A DNA stretch of 64,000 bases from Isoetes taiwanensis (lineage: Eukaryota; Streptophyta; Lycopodiopsida; Isoetales; Isoetaceae), in NCBI GenBank assembly GCA_021234155.1, contig JAJEKV010000176.1, forward strand, positions 472,448 to 536,447, read 5' to 3'. Shown piece by piece: positions 1-14,633 of the stretch (position 1 is its first letter; each line of letters starts with the position of its first letter). The position numbers and the translations under genes are program-made. Below the pieces are notes generated by a model. The model saw only the letters and a program-made list of their open reading frames with translations, searched no databases and was not told the origin of the DNA.

Positions 1-130
1 GGTGCAAAATATGGTTCCACCAAGAGAGTGTACTTATTTTTAGACCTCAGCTCCTACCTTTTTTAAAGTTGGTAAATGTCACCTTGTTTATCGGACAATA
101 TCTCTGAGATAATCCGTGTTGCAATTAATA
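1..130 (-). other. Degenerate relic related to the 26.9 kb gag-like segment
   Basis: On the plus strand this edge segment aligns by eye with about 26885-26990, most clearly around the shared string AAAGTTGGT(A/G)AATGT. The other copy reads as a gag-like frame on the minus strand, so this is probably a more decayed member of the same dispersed family cut by the window edge. No open frame survives here. Similarity is moderate and judged by eye. Confidence 0.3.
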
Positions 131-769
131 ATCCACTCTTAGTAATTGTATTCTGAGAGGTACGACAAATCCATGTTACTTCATAGACCTGGGAACATAG
201 CTACATAGTATATCAAAGAAAGTAAGGTAAATCTACCATGTCACAAAGGAAACATTGGATCTCATGTGTCATGTGTCTCCACATTGTTTTGTGAGAATGT
301 AGAGCAGCCAGTCAATTCTCCTACCTTAAAGCATTACATATGCATGCGCATCTTATGTATAACTATGTCATGCCTTTATGGCATTAATCTCTAATAGAAT
401 GCATGTGTACATTCTTCTAGCCAATACCCACTGATTGAATGTTCGTGGTCCACTCTTACCATGTAGACCGACAATTTATGGTGGCTGGGGATATTCATCA
501 TACTTCCCAACCTCTTGATGGCTTCTCTTTTCCTAACACCCCATACCTCTCAATTCATACCTCGTTGTCACCTAGTGGCCCCTTCTGTCTTGTATATTAT
601 ATTCTAGTTCTCATTTCTATCCACCTTTATTCCTTACATTTTTACGTAGCTACTTCTTGACCCATGCTCTTTCTCTACGTGCTACAAATGTATATTTCAG
701 AAACCCACACACATGCATAATGTTAGCCTAGTACGATGTTAGCCACCATCTACAAGAATATTGGGAGGG

Positions 770-1035
770 TTTGTAACGCTCCTATTACAACGCACTATAA
801 TTGTAACGCTCATAGGTGAATGCATTACAAACTATCTTTTTAGAAATGTCTTGGTGGTCGGCAATTTGAAATGCATTATAATATCCTTGATATGCGTTTC
901 AACAATTATTTGAATGCATTTCAAACCCACTGTGATATGCGTTACGACAATATTGGATATGTGTTTCCAAATTTTATTTGAAACGGACTAAAATGCATTA
1001 CAAAACATACTTTATATGCTTCACTAAGACCATTG
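770..1035. repeat. Degenerate short tandem repeat, (G/T)GTAACGC / GCATTACAA type
   Basis: The motifs GTAACGC, TGCATTACAA, GATATGCGTTTC and GATATGCGTTACGACAA recur several times at irregular spacings of roughly 40-60 bp. Both orientations of the core (GTAATGC / GCATTAC) are present. It looks like a decayed local tandem repeat. No protein frame is supported. Confidence 0.4.
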
Positions 1036-1039
1036 ATAT

Positions 1040-4000
1040 GCTGCTTTCAACCCCTAAATTAATTCTCGAATGAATGGAATGCGTGAACCTTATCGTAAAT
1101 TGCGGCCACGTGGTAGCTACAAATCAATCTTCCTCCAATGTGGCGCAGAAGAGCCTCATGGCGTAAGAGACTCTTAATTTGGCAGCCCTTTCTTGTTCTT
1201 GGACAAACCATTTTGTTGTTTCGCCGCTCCAGATAGAATCGACTACAAGGAGGTATTTCTCGCCATGAGGTAAATCGTTAGGTTTTTCCTTCGCTGTTTT
1301 GTTTGTTGCTTTGTCCATTTGTCATTTTAGATATGTTTAAAACTCGAGGCTATGGTTTGTAATCCACCAGATTTGTTTCAAGCTTCTATAAAGGGACTAT
1401 CATAGGGAGGTCAAATAATTTCCAAACAACAAGTTTTGGTTTCATTGCTATTTTCAAATCTTTCTAAAACTCACCTTAAGCTAAATAAGGTTTGCTTCAT
1501 ACCATACAGTCGTGGCTTAATACTTTTTGTATAGTTTTGGTCATCCAAAGATAACTTAAATCAAAATGGTTTCTTGGTTCCCTTTCTTGCAAGTTCTACT
1601 TCTGGTTTTGTTATATTTATACCTGGTTGATGCATTTTGCATATGGTAGAATTTTTGTTAATTTATTATATATTCTTTCTACTAGTTTCTTTTAGCTCTT
1701 TCTAACGAATACATTTTTAACAAAATGGACTTATCATTGGGTTTACTTTGGAGGTGAATAGCATTTTGCAAAATGATGTCAGATAGCAACTCTAAACTAT
1801 GTTTAGGATTAATTTAATTTCGATGAAAGCGATCTTCTTTCTAAAGAGTTATTATGATTTGCTTTTGATGTCGTATTAGTCCTGCGCTTTTATAATGTGG
1901 AGTATGTCAGTTAATAATTAGATTGCTCTCAAAGAGGGTTGGTCCTAGAAATATAGTTGGGGTTCAAATCCTACAAGAAAATACTAACTGGCAGCTAACT
2001 ATTGAAGTAGAGTAGTCCAATGACTGCAAAATCGATGCTACATGGTTTTAAACATGTCATTAGAATGAACGATACACCTGTTTTGTGTTACAACAACTTT
2101 GACACGCGGCAATTTAGAAAAAAAATTGGTGGATTTGGAGTATAAAGCAGAAGGCACAAAATATTCCAGTAGTATCATTTCCATAACTGACTACATATGG
2201 GGAGGTAGTTTTTCCTCCATTCCCGGGTGAATCTAGAATACTGTAGTTGCTCAAAGTCCAAGCTTGAAGAGTCGTGAAAGATTTTAGTGCTCGATGGGGT
2301 TCTTCCCACAATCTTTCTCAACACCCAATACAACATTTGTGCCGAATTATGAGGGTTTTGAAATACGTATATTGAACATCAGTGATAGGAACTGCAAGAA
2401 TGTTGGGATTTTCAATGTTCTCTAATTGGAACAAAAACACAATTATTATTGTAAAGGTATTCTCTGTTGAGTATGAAAAATAGTAGGGTAACTTTCAGAG
2501 CATGCTTCATTTTATTTTGGAGTATGCAGAGATGGATTTGCCATCTTCTCATAGATCCTAAAGGCTTTTCTAGTGTCAATTTTAATTCCTACCGATTTAT
2601 GCCATCGTGATAAATTTCCGCCATCTATTTGCATTGTAAACCGCGGCATCATTTCCTTTTTGCTAAAAGGATGCCTCACATTTTACCTCAAATTTAATCG
2701 AATCTATTTCGCCAACTCCTTCAATAGTATGGAAAATTACCGTGTTCTTCCTGCTCACAATTTGGATGTCCTTTGCTTAACCTAACGGCTGCTTATCAAC
2801 TTTGGGTTGGATCCCAGAATTGAAATATCAAGGAGCAATCCTCCGACCAGAGATATAAACCTAAACTTTGAGTCTTGCAAAATCAGTTTCTTACATGCTT
2901 CAAAAAAGAATGCTCAATACAGTTGGAAGTCGAATATCATCTCAACTTTTACTAAACAAATAACTTTTGATAAAAACATCCAAATAGTAAGTCGTTGTTG
3001 GCTTAAAAGTCTTTTCCTCGCTTGAACTCGCTTCTAATCAACAAGGCAAGGTAACTCCTATTGAAGAAAAATTCATAATTTTCCACTTCCGCTTTTCTAA
3101 TTAAATTTCAAAATGGGACTACTTTGATACAAACAAGTCGTGAGTCATTATTCACGTGAGCATCTATCATCCCAATCAACTCAATCTTCCTGAACTCAAC
3201 GTTTCCAATCTCTTTTTAATTCCATTGGTTCATATATCTCGCTGATTTCACGCATCATCTCCTCGCGACTTTTGTTCAATTTGATCTACTCAAAGCGCTT
3301 CTCGAAATTACCTTTGTGGACCTTTAAAAGGAGCAACAATCCGCTAAGATGGAGGGTATTCTCGCTAAAATGTGGAAGGTGTGGCAAGATGTTACATGGA
3401 GCAACCGTGATGTGTTCACGATTTGATGAGTGATGAGACAATATGATAGGAAGTCAAGCTTGTTTCATGACGACTCAAGAAATGCAGCTTAACGGTCAAG
3501 TGGATACTTACCAACAATACTAATGGTAAATAATTAATGGTAGTGTCAAGGATAGAGAGAAAGGGATTCAACAGAGAGAATTGTTCAAGTGAATAACCTG
3601 GCCGAAGAGTCATCAAGAAAGCAGATAAAACATATTGGTGAAGTAAGCAAAAAATTGAGGTAGTGAAATATGGAAATCTCAAGGTTTTAAAATAAGAGGC
3701 ACAGACATGTAAAAAGGACAAGGAGAATCTATATCTTAACAAGGAAATCAGTAATGGATACAAGTCCGAAAGGCCTCGCTGATAAGGAGAAAGGATTCTT
3801 TCATCGGTTTAGATCACATAGCCGAATTCAAGAAATACGTTCTCGACAAAAAATCGATTTCAAACTTATATACCTAAACCTCGATGCCCTAACAATCCGT
3901 GTGATGAAAAATACGAGGATGATAATTTTAGGAATCAAAAGTGTATCAATCGCTTAATTGATCATATAAGTGACTCCGTGACTCGTGAAATGGTAGTGAC

Positions 4001-6270
4001 AACCGATTCTCAAGTGATACAACTTTTCCAAGTACTCATGTAATGCTCTGATGATGGTTTTGTTGAAAGGATGTACCAAATGCTCAATACTTTGCAGTGC
4101 ACCAACTTCAATCAGGATTTCTACCCACCATGCATAAAGGAATTGAGCAATCAAGGAAATTTTACTTGGGTTTAAGCCGAAGTAAAGACAAGAGGTAGGG
4201 GTGGTTAACTGAAAGTTATGAAGATTATTTGATATCCTTTATAACAAGCCGTGATCAGTTCAAGATGATTTTAGCCTAAAAGATTATCAAAGAAATCAAT
4301 ACTTCAGATAGAACTCCGTTATCATGTCCTCATCCCAATTTCAAGTGTGCCGGCTTCACTGCTCCAAACTCGCTCAATTCCGGCATTAACTGAACTCTAA
4401 CATTTATGATTTATTTGTCCGCCCTTTTATTAGTTCTTAATAGTTTGCTGAAGCCAAATGCATTAGTCCTTACCGAATCCACAAAATTTTATGATATTAA
4501 TGACAACACTATAAGTTCATGTAGCTATCAGAGGAGGCTTTGTTAGTTTCACCGCGAAAGAGAAAAGAAAAAAGGGCCTATGAAGGAAAAGCCATGTGTA
4601 TGAATGTGCAAATTTAGAGATCGAACGTGAGGACTTGCAACATAAGGGAAACGCACATAACCTTAAGATCATTCAACCAAGTTAGTACTCTATCCAAATC
4701 TCTTCATTTAAGTAATCACCTTTGAATTTTCAAAACATCATATGGCAATGATATATCAATACTTCAAGCCAGCCAAGAGAGATCGAGTTTGTAGAAGCTC
4801 AAAGAATCAACAGCCCACTTCGTATCATCAATTCATAAAGATCTCTGAACATTCAAGAAGATCCGTGGAAATTGGCCGACTACCAATTGGAAAAGAGTGC
4901 TAGAAAGAAAAAAAGAGAGCAATATCGACAAGATGGAGTTCGCACTCTTCTAAAATACATATCTTCCCAATGAGAATACAATGGACTCGCTAAGTTTACT
5001 AGAAGTAAGGGAGAGATAACATACAAGAGGAGTTCTAAAGAAAATTTCAAAATGAAAGTCATAACTTGAACTTAAGGGGATTGCTGTGCCTAATACAAGG
5101 AGGTAATTTAGTGCATTCCTAAATCTTGTAATATAATGCAACAAAGTCGAAGTCCTTTAATCTTTCCCTGCCACCGTGTATATCTCCAAGTATAAAGAAA
5201 AGTCATCGAAGTTCCTACAAATGCGACACCTCAAGGTTATCTTCTTCTGGAATTTCTCAAAACCATGAGGCTTATGTCAAGAATTGACTCCGGCTACCCT
5301 TCCAAGCCCGATGTTGTTGGCAAATGAATAAGATCACCAAATTCCTCTTCTTTCATTGGCAGATTCGCCTTCAGCACAACGCAGTCTAGCCTCATATGCT
5401 TCTTTAAGGTCTATATATTACCAAAGATAAGATGACACTTCAACATTTCTTTGCTGAGGTCCTCTACAAAAGTCTCCGCCAGATGTTCCATTCACCAAGG
5501 TAATCGATAACTTCGCTTCTTCCCTAGTACACATATGTCGCAAAGAGGGTTCCCGAAAGTATATCACTTAACAACAATATTCCTTTCCTTCCACCAAACC
5601 ATGCTTATCCGTGCTTCCTAGATTCTTGATCTATCATTGTAATCTTAGAACTACTAAATGATTTTCAATACGTAAACAACACAACCAAACTAGAGGATAA
5701 TTTCAGATGCACACCCTTTCATAGTCAAATAAGAATCTTTGATTGGCCTTTTAAGCACCCTCTCTCGTGATTAGAACCTCAAGGTAAAACAACAAGGTGC
5801 CACACAATTTTTTGCTCTTAAAGAATGAAGTCTGAATCGCCTTATTGGAAAGTGGTCAACCGGATTATCATTTGTCCACCTCCATGAAAATGAAGGAACA
5901 TCTACTCTTTGAAAACTAGATAGGGTTTCGTTGGTCGGTAATCCATCAGTGATTCTGATGTAATTCAGCCTTGCAACAAAATGGAGCTCAGATACGATGT
6001 ATACCCTAAAAGAAGACAAGATCAATACCCTGCCATCTTCGCTTGCCCAAATTCATAACCACCGCTTTCAACCGCTCCACATGCGGAGCTAGAGCTATTC
6101 TAAAGATAATGCTAGTCCCAGAGTGGTTTCCAACCTCTCGCGTGTGTCATGCAGAGTGGATGACAGTGCAGAATCACATCCAAACCCTACAGCCATTATG
6201 GTCCACCTCTCCACCGGCCGGACATTCGTGGATAAAGTAATGGAGATCTCGAGGCGAATCTCCCATCGCC
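1040..6270. other. No recognisable gene; decayed intergenic DNA
   Basis: I see only short, uncorrelated reading frames (none over 115 codons) with no family signature. A GGGTTCAAATCC-like string near 1950-1962 resembles a pol III B box but has no convincing A box. Around 3.4-5.6 kb the sequence has the texture of an old retrotransposon body, but no domain can be read. Confidence 0.5.
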
Positions 6271-6299
6271 GAGCATCATTCTCAAGTATCGACATACGC

Positions 6300-6745
6300 T
6301 GGTGATTCCGGCTGACACGACACCGTATTCATCGCTGCCGTGATCCCGAGGATAGCATCTACAAGATGGTGATTCCGTGAGGATAACTCTATCGACATAA
6401 AATGGCCAGACGCAGTCAGTCCGCATATGATCCCTGAGGACTAATGACTTCGACATGATCACATGGGCTGATTCCGCACCTATTAGCCATGGCTTGGGGA
6501 TCTCGTGAGACCGGATCGCGATGTTGGTGATTTTAGAGGCAAGAATAATCAAGTAATTTTTTGGTGATACCAAAGGCGCGACACGGATGACCTGGTGATG
6601 CATCGCTACACCACATGGTCGTAGATTTACTTGAGCCCCCTATGTATCAAGATTTAGAGAACGAGGGCCTCCATCAATGGATTCCGTTTCCGAATCGGTG
6701 TGGAATACTGATCCGATTTTCCCCTTCTTCGATCCTCGGAACTAG
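6300..6745. repeat. Divergent GTGATTCC-type repeat cluster
   Basis: GGTGATTCCG occurs near 6301 and 6369, and related forms (GTGATCCC, TGATTCCGC, GGATTCCG) recur up to about 6740, with loosely spaced, partly complementary GGAAT forms. These resemble the monomer of the ordered arrays at 39.4 and 42.7 kb but spacing is irregular. I read this as a decayed or founder-like member of that family. Short frames across it are not credible genes. Confidence 0.35.
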
Positions 6746-6749
6746 GGTA

Positions 6750-7416
6750 GACTATCTCAACCTATCTCCGAGAAATCATTCCGCATGGTTCACCGATTTT
6801 GGAACTGTACTGATAAAATCATTCTGTGCATATGGTTTGCAACCAAGTGAAACACAATTACAGATGTAAGAAAATGCAAATTGCCATAAAGGTATGCATA
6901 AATCGTATTTCAATTTTGCCTTGGCCATTATTTCCAACCGAGGAGACCCGTCAATTTAAGAACAATATGATGGTAATTGGACCTCTCACATCTTTGAAAT
7001 GAGAACTTCATGCGAGAAATTCTTAAAAATACCAACGACTTCAAGCGCATTGAAAGACTCCTAACCATCATATCTCCCATAGCCCTTTTCCTGGCTTACT
7101 GCACGCCATCGCATTCACAACACAGCCTTTGAACATCGCCTTACAAACCCTAGGAAATTAATATAAACCATCCTCTGATCAATAGATGAGTTACTAGTAA
7201 ATACATGTTAGTCTCAAGCAAATATAGTATTCGTATAATAAAATAAAGGGCACCTAAAAATATTGAGCAAATCCGCCAGCTTATAAGTTTACGGATTTAA
7301 AAAAAAAAAAAAAACACGAAGGCTCAACAACTCCATTTAAATGTCCTTTAGAAAATGTTTATATTCTTGCACCTCAAGTGTGTAGCAAGTAATGTGTAGC
7401 CTTGCGCCCAGTTTCA
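6750..7416. other. No recognisable gene
   Basis: AT-rich decayed sequence with a homopolymer A run near 7300-7313. No domain, RNA gene or ordered repeat is visible. Confidence 0.5.
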
Positions 7417-7550
7417 GTACTCCTTTGTGATTCATGCACATGCAAAACGCATGTAAAATGCTTCACTGGTCACCATACAGTACTCCTTTTGTGATTCATG
7501 CACATGCAAGAAACGCATTTTACCACTTGGTCACCATACATTATGAGACG
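7417..7550. repeat. Direct tandem duplication, about 66 bp, two copies
   Basis: A unit containing GTACTCCTTTGTGATTCATG, then CACATGCAA, an ACGCAT segment and GGTCACCATACA, occurs twice back to back (about 7417-7482 and 7483-7549), differing by small substitutions and indels. This is a local duplication without coding potential. Confidence 0.7.
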
Positions 7551-10455
7551 TGCAAAGCACAATAAAAGCCAAGGGAATGCATCCTCTACGTAGTCCAAAA
7601 TGAATTAAACTTCTTATGTCCTAGCTTTAAGATATGCCTTTGCTAATACATGGCAAGCATGCATAGACCATGCTCAAAAATATAAAGTCAAAGAGAAAAG
7701 CATCCTTGAGTAGATGCAAACTTCAATTGAGTCCTAGTATAAAACTAAAATTTAACAATTGATCATATTTCCTATCATGCAAGTTAAAGGTGCCATATCA
7801 TGGCTATGTGCTAACCCATCTTGGAATAATGCTTTGCGAGAGGAATACATTACTCCCAGAACACCAAGCATGATACAATTGAAAATACAGTTGGAAATAT
7901 AGCTGCATTTTTTAAGGAAATACAGTTGAACACCAAGCATGATATTAAAATGTAGGTTACACCAAGACGGACTGCATCCTCAAGCTCTAACAAGGTTTAT
8001 TATTTGTGGTAATTTTGTAAAGGTCAAATTGCCTTTAAAAAATCTGCATAGGATTTGGAGGGGGCAGCCACCTCTCATGTAGATGGCATACCCCCTTTAT
8101 ATATGCGCGGAGTGAATTTTATGATTCCGACACTCACAAATAATGCTCATAATTAAATATTGAGTTTGTGGATTCTAAATTATCCATGATAATTTTTGTA
8201 ATAATGAAATATTGCTTCTCATGGATTGATCTCATGGTTAGCTTTGTAACTTTGGCTGACTCTTTATGTGGTAATGAACTTTTGGTTGATATGAAGGCTA
8301 ATTTGTTCAAATGTTTGGGAAATAAATATGTACGTGTCATTGCTATACAATTGAAAGCGCGATACCTAAAGACTGTAGAAAATCTCAAGAACTCCCTTCT
8401 TCTTGTAGCAACTGGGATCAACCGAGGTGAGGTAATGATCCTAGGTGTTTTATATTGACTACAGCAAGGCCATTGCTGGCGGGATAGGTCAATAAGTCGC
8501 TAGTTGCACCTCGCTTAAGGATGCATAACTCAAGCATTAGTGTTCATAGCCTTGAGGTCCCTATAGCCGATCAATGAAATCAGGTCTAGTGGTCGTGACA
8601 ACATTGTTGGAACAAATTAGATTATGGTCCAAACATTGCAAAGGGTCCTTTAGCTCCCAAAGATGACATAATGACTGGTTCAGAGAGATCAACACAACTA
8701 GTATAGTCATCAAGTTCAAGGAAGTATTCGAAGTGCAGCTTCCACGTTGTAAGCCGCAAGTCATTCTCATTGTTCTTGTCAATGTTAACTATGGAAGGTG
8801 GACATCCTTTCTACCAGACATATGACACCAGGAGAATTGCTGTAGAAGCCTGTACAACTTGGACAACATCCCTGCGCGTACCAGGAGTCCCGAGAGAGCA
8901 TGATTGGTGAGTTCTAGTTGAATAAAAACCTTGAAGTAAAAATAAGAGGAAATAAAATAAAATCAACACTCACCAAAGATAAGTTGTGATAACAATCTCG
9001 TACCTATGACCAACCTTCACTTCACTCAAAGAAATAGTTGGACCACCCATCAAGGGTATGAACTCAAAGTATGCAAAGTTAGGCACCGTGAGTGAAAAAC
9101 GTGATCCTCGGTGCAACTTTGGGGTCTACATTGACACCCAATCCAACTCCTCGCTTGACCCATAATCACAGAACAAGGGGAAGGAGCAAAGATATGTCTC
9201 ATTTTGAGGTAAGGCATCATGGAATGGTCAGATGGAGTAGACATTATTCTTGGCATTGGGCCAAAGCACAGCCAATGTTACATATAAATCCGATAGAAGA
9301 TGTCTCCATCTGGAAGCAAGGTCGTATTCCGGGCTGGTAGGATATGGGAGATGGCGTGGCGGACGCGAGGTCGGCAGAGCACGTGGCTGAGCTGGCTTAC
9401 ACTGGTGTCATGTGCCAGCCTCCCACTCTTTTGCAGGGTGCTAACGCCTCCACTATGCTGTACACAAAGGTGGAGCTATGGAACTGACATCTCCTGAAAA
9501 TGAGACCACATATAGATGCAGTACATGGCATGCCTTGACTGAACAAAATATCGACATCATCTGCTGCACCCATATGCCCTTTTTTTTCTTTTCTTCCTTG
9601 TTCAAATCATTTTGAACAGTAATAGGTTGCTGTTCCCATTTTCAGCCCTCCCTTTGTTCGGAATCTTGCCACAGTACAAAAACTCCATGATCCTACCTCC
9701 TGGCTTTAGCGGAAATTCCCCGCCATACAAAAAACCAACGTCTTGTCAGATAGATCTTAATACCAAACAGTGTAATATTGTATAGTAAAAGTACTGCAGT
9801 TGACAAATATATTCAACTCTCAGGGATATGCCAGATTGATACGATTTTTTTCTTCATGAACAAATGTCAGACTGATTACTCTAAGTGTTTTTCCAGGTCA
9901 AGTCGTTGACACCTTACCTTGATCTGTAAGCACCTGCACCTGGTACAACGAGGAGGTTTGCAGTAACAACCTTCGAAAAATGGAAGCATTTTGGCTTCCT
10001 TTGCTGGTTCCTGAGCTGCAAGAGTATGTGCTTTTGAGCAAGAATTTGATAAGCCAATAAGGGTACATAGATGAAGCGCATGATGCACATGATGTGAGAA
10101 GTATGTTTGATTATACAGGTACCTAAGAGAGAGGATCGTAACGGGCTCGTGGTAAGAACGGGTGCTGTCCCCATCTACATTATTCTTGAATATCAGGCCT
10201 GATGTCAGAATGAGTAATCAGAGGAAGGCAAGACGTGAAGGACCCAACATCTGTTCTGCAAGTGGCCTGAAAGTCCGCTCTTTTGCAGATACTCAGCCTG
10301 CGAGCTGGTCCTCAATATTCTTCCATAGTCCTAATTTGCATCCATGCGCATTTTGAGTCATGGTTTCCAAATTGCAATCACATCGGCCGTACTACCTTAA
10401 TGAAACACTACATTTTCAGACATTCTGCTGAGATACAACAAAATATTCCAACTGA
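7551..10455. other. No recognisable gene
   Basis: Several frames of 60-96 codons exist on both strands but overlap each other and show no family motif, codon coherence or splice pattern. A frame at 8168-8458 (+) and its minus shadow at 8134-8421 are the longest; I would not annotate either. About 9.3-9.5 kb is locally more GC-rich. Confidence 0.5.
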
Positions 10456-10695
10456 CTTTATGGTTCACTGAGATTGAATCACAAACCTGCTAAAAGTTGA
10501 AGGAAAACAAAGAATGGCTTTATGGTTCACTGAGATTGAATCACAAAACTCAAAAGTTGAAGGAAAATGAAAGAATGATTAGAAAAAAAAAAGAAAGAAT
10601 GATTTTATCGCCGTCCAGTGAGACAAAGAATGATTTTCATGGAGTGGAGACAAAGAATGATTTTCATGGTCCAGGAGACAAAGAGCGGATTTAGA
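10456..10695. repeat. Two small tandem duplications (about 61 bp and about 29 bp units)
   Basis: TTTATGGTTCACTGAGATTG plus following bases is present at about 10456 and again at about 10518, giving a 61 bp direct duplication. Immediately downstream, AGACAAAGAATGATTTTCAT occurs twice in tandem (about 10620-10675) with related partial copies. These are slippage-type local duplications. Confidence 0.7.
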
Positions 10696-10699
10696 CAGA

Positions 10700-13600
10700 A
10701 GACAAAGACTGAATGGGATCTGACAGGCCTTTTATTGCCTTTATAGCAGGGCGCCTGTGGTAGTTTGAAACTTCTAAGTTAGCTCCAACGTCGAACATTA
10801 TTCCAGTAGATTAAACAATTTCAGTCAAAACCTAAAATAACTCCCATACATTTATTATTACGGTTACCCCTTTGCCTTCAGTCCACCAAGGAAATTTCCA
10901 TCTCTGATCATGGAGAATACCAAAACAAAACTATGGAGTCACAAAGGCCAAGGTCAAAACTTGCCACTTTAACAATATTTTCTTTATAAGTTAGTATTGA
11001 CCTCGGGTCCCATTGTTTCCACAACCTCACCCTGGTCTAGACCATTAATAAATAATATCCCAAAGAATATATAGGGTCTTTGGTCTAGAAATTTTGTTAT
11101 ACGCGCTGTGCCACTGACCATTAGAACAATCAAACCACTTTAAATTGCAGTAAAAATTTTAGTCAATGAATAAATGCCATTGGTATTTATTTGTTGCTGC
11201 TCATGCAGTAAATTCATCATGCTTGAGAGTTATTCTCATCAACAAATGCTAGATTATTGTGAAACCAAATATTGAGACCCTATCGACTAAACATTGAGAC
11301 AAAAATTATCATATACGTAAAAATATCATCCAATGATAGAGCATCAACAATTTAAATGGTTTTTCGTTTTGTTTGCTAAATGAAGCTTTGCATCTAAATT
11401 TACAAAAATAAAACACATTTAGTATTGTGTGCGCACCAGAGCGCAGGTCATTCAAACCATGTTGGCTTAGTTTCCGATGCAACTCTTCACTACCACGATG
11501 GAGCACCGTCTTTGGCGCTTGCTACGCCATCCGCTTTGTAGCCCATAATGATGTTATTATGAAAGTTTTAGTTTAGAGTAACAAGGATAGGCCAGGCTTG
11601 ACTGAAAGATGCCTTTAAATGCAAACAAAGACAGAAGAGAAAATCATATAATCTATGGCACTCATTTTTACATTCATCTAATATCTAAATTAGATTATGA
11701 AGCAAATTATAAGAAATGATAATGACCAATATTACACAAGTCTAAGAATCTTCGAGAACCTTCAATCGGGGTAATACAAGTCCGCTTTACAAATTTAACC
11801 TCAATTTTATTTCTATCTATCTCTGCATCACAGGATAAAGTCTTAATTTCCAAATTTACAAGATCCTTCCTGCCTAAACTCATACGTAATTTAATCACAA
11901 ATGAGTGTGACTTGATACACCTCATAGTACGTTAATTTGTATTTATATATCTATAAATATAAGCAATTTATATTCAACGCTCAATCGCTTTTAATTCTTT
12001 TGCCCAAATAATCAAACATGTTTGGCACAATACTATTGCGGTACTATATTAAGCTGACCAGATTTCGGGGTAATCAACATAAAAATTAAGGAAGGGTGAA
12101 GAAGACTTATTCATGTTTTATTAACATCTACCAGAATTTATTGTGGCGTCAGCAAAAAAGAAACCACTTATCTAAGCCACTTGGTGCAAAAGAAGAATGA
12201 ATGCAAACTATGTGTGCTTGAGATTCGCAAGGTCTTTCAACCCACAAAGAAATGGAGGAACATTTAGAGGGTTTAACATGGGAACTTCATTTATGTACTA
12301 GTTGTTTGCATGTATCCTTACTTTTCTTTTTCCTCGCAACTAAAAATGTGATCCCATCGCCCAAAGATTAAAGAGGGAAACCCATCCGGTCAATGGATTT
12401 GAAGCAATTTGCAAATCTAGTAAGTAAATCGGTTGCTAGCATTGTTGTGATTTTTTATTGCTTTGATTCCAAATATTAGAATTACATGGATTCAGGAGAT
12501 CGAAAGCACATCGATCAAAGGAGCCATGGAATCAACACGATCGACTGGCATGGCCGTCAATCAGAGGGAATTGGCATTAAACAGGTCTTCTAAATTCTTC
12601 GGCATTTTCCTATATAAAACTATTGCTCCCAATGTCTAGCTATGGTTATGGTTATTTTCTGTTTCCAAGCTGTGGATATGGCTTCTTCCAGTGAAATATC
12701 ATTTCCCATTATGACTTTTTTGCATTGTTATCCATCTTCCCAAATCCTGCTATAGCCAACTTTTTTCCACCAAAATCCCGCCATAGCCATTTGTTGCAAA
12801 GGACCCATTTGCGTTGTAAACGAAGCCGCTTCCTCCTCATGCTTTGCAGACCGATGCTATTAGTCATGGCATTACTTCGTAAAATGGACCTGACCAATCC
12901 CACGAGAAAAGCCAAATTTTAGTTCTGATTTTGATATGGAATGGTATGGCTTGGAAGAAAAGGCACAGCTCTAACCGCCATAGCTACAAAGCTAGCTCCA
13001 CAAAAATCCTGAAGCAATAAATAAACATGCACGAATAATACATGGCGACCCGATTCAACATCATCATCTGTAGCTATATCCCAAAGCCTATTTTTCCGCA
13101 TCAAAAAAACTGAGAAGAAAAAAACTGAAAAGCTTGTGGAACAGAGGATTCAAGGATAATTTTGTATGATTATTTGTACTTTTTGTTGCAGAGATACACT
13201 TCTCCAGTTGCGCCTAAGCCTAGCCTGTTAAAAAGTAGATGGAATAACACATTTGACTGGCGTGGCTCTCTTTCACTCCACCCTCCCCAACCCCAGCTAT
13301 GGCTACAAGGTTTAATATTCCGCTTAAGTTGAGGATGTTGGCGATCAAAGCAAAGAAAGCCATGTAGATGCTCACGCCTACCTTGATACAAATCGATTTC
13401 TGCTCGAACCCTTCTAAATCCTCAAATTCCCTTAAGATTTGTAGGCCGGCAAAGTGGATTTTTAAAAAAATTTAATCACATTGATTGACGACGGGAGAAA
13501 ATTAGAATTTTAAAGCCGGATGGAAAATGATCGCTTATAAATGTGTTTAGAAAGATCATTGATTATTTATTGTAATGGTTCATTATAAAAGGTCTTAAAA

Positions 13601-13830
13601 CAAATGTTAATGGTTAGATGAAGAGGTGGATATGAAGGGGGTGGAGATTACAAGAGGTGTTATTTTGAAGGGCGGAGATGAAGAGTGCCTATTCTAAGTT
13701 TGAGATTAAGAGGTGTTACTGAAGGTGAAAATGAAGAGGGGTACGTTCTAAGTTTGAGATTTTTTTGAAGGCTGACGACAATCTATCAAGATACAATATA
13801 CAAGGGACTCCGTGATGGGACTCAAAACCT
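10700..13830. other. No recognisable gene
   Basis: Decayed intergenic DNA. Short frames on opposite strands overlap (for example around 12.71-12.92 kb) and none has a recognisable domain. Around 13.62-13.77 kb GAAGAGG/GAGATTA phrases repeat loosely, a weak purine-rich tandem texture. Confidence 0.5.
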
Positions 13831-14633
13831 AGGGAGGGGATTTGGGATGGTCCACTCACAAAACCACCCAAACACAAGACATAATCATATTCCTTGTGCT
13901 AATTTTGAGGCGCTTAATGGCCTCATCACAATCAATATGTTCCGCAACATCGATGATCATCAATGTATTAATCGTTATCATGCCATCAGAACGAGGCGTG
14001 ATAGCTCCTGAGATGACACAATCACTTCTTCTTCCACTGGACTGCTGCGACTTTAGCGCACTAAACATTAGACCATCAGCCATAACAACCTCAAACATGA
14101 GAAGGTATAAATAACGGGAGAGTGGTAGGAACTATAGTCGCAGCTTCGACGGAAGCAAGGACGACACCATTGAACCGTGTAGAGCATCTTCCATAGGAAG
14201 GCAAGACAATCGAAAAGATTGATAGATGAAGCAACAATGTAGGGAGCTTCTTTTGAACTCCGATAAGAATGTTGAATGATGTCGAGATGCACGAGTACCG
14301 ACGAAAGCTAGCAAAAGCCCTTATCGTAGAAACAAGCCGGCTAATTCGACCATTCGTGGTTAAGATCCAACTTCTTATACCTGGCTCGCCTTCACAACTA
14401 TAAGTACAACTGCAAAGGCGAGTCCACGCATAGAAACATAAACCTTGACCATCTATGATGGAGTGTGAGATACATGAACTCCCCAAGTCCTGCTCCAATT
14501 GCAGTAACTAGAAATTGATGAGCCATTAGATCGAGGAAGATTGTAATGAGAACCGAAGAAGGCACTCCACGCACGAATCGACCGTAAAGCGAGAATCGTA
14601 CATTACATATTCTCACCAAGTGATCAACAATCC

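Noticed and set aside
1941-1965. B-box-like GGGGTTCAAATCC as a tRNA gene
   Set aside because: No A box or cloverleaf at the right distance, so not a tRNA. At best a trace of a SINE.
3416-3763. 115-codon minus frame with hydrophobic residues
   Set aside because: Leu/Ser/Phe-rich complement of purine-rich plus-strand DNA; no recognisable membrane topology or homologue pattern.
5330-5640. Possible Ty3/gypsy integrase-like text (NKITKFLFFHW...)
   Set aside because: Only one short resemblance to the start of an integrase core; no HPQTDG or DSD motif follows, and stops are frequent.
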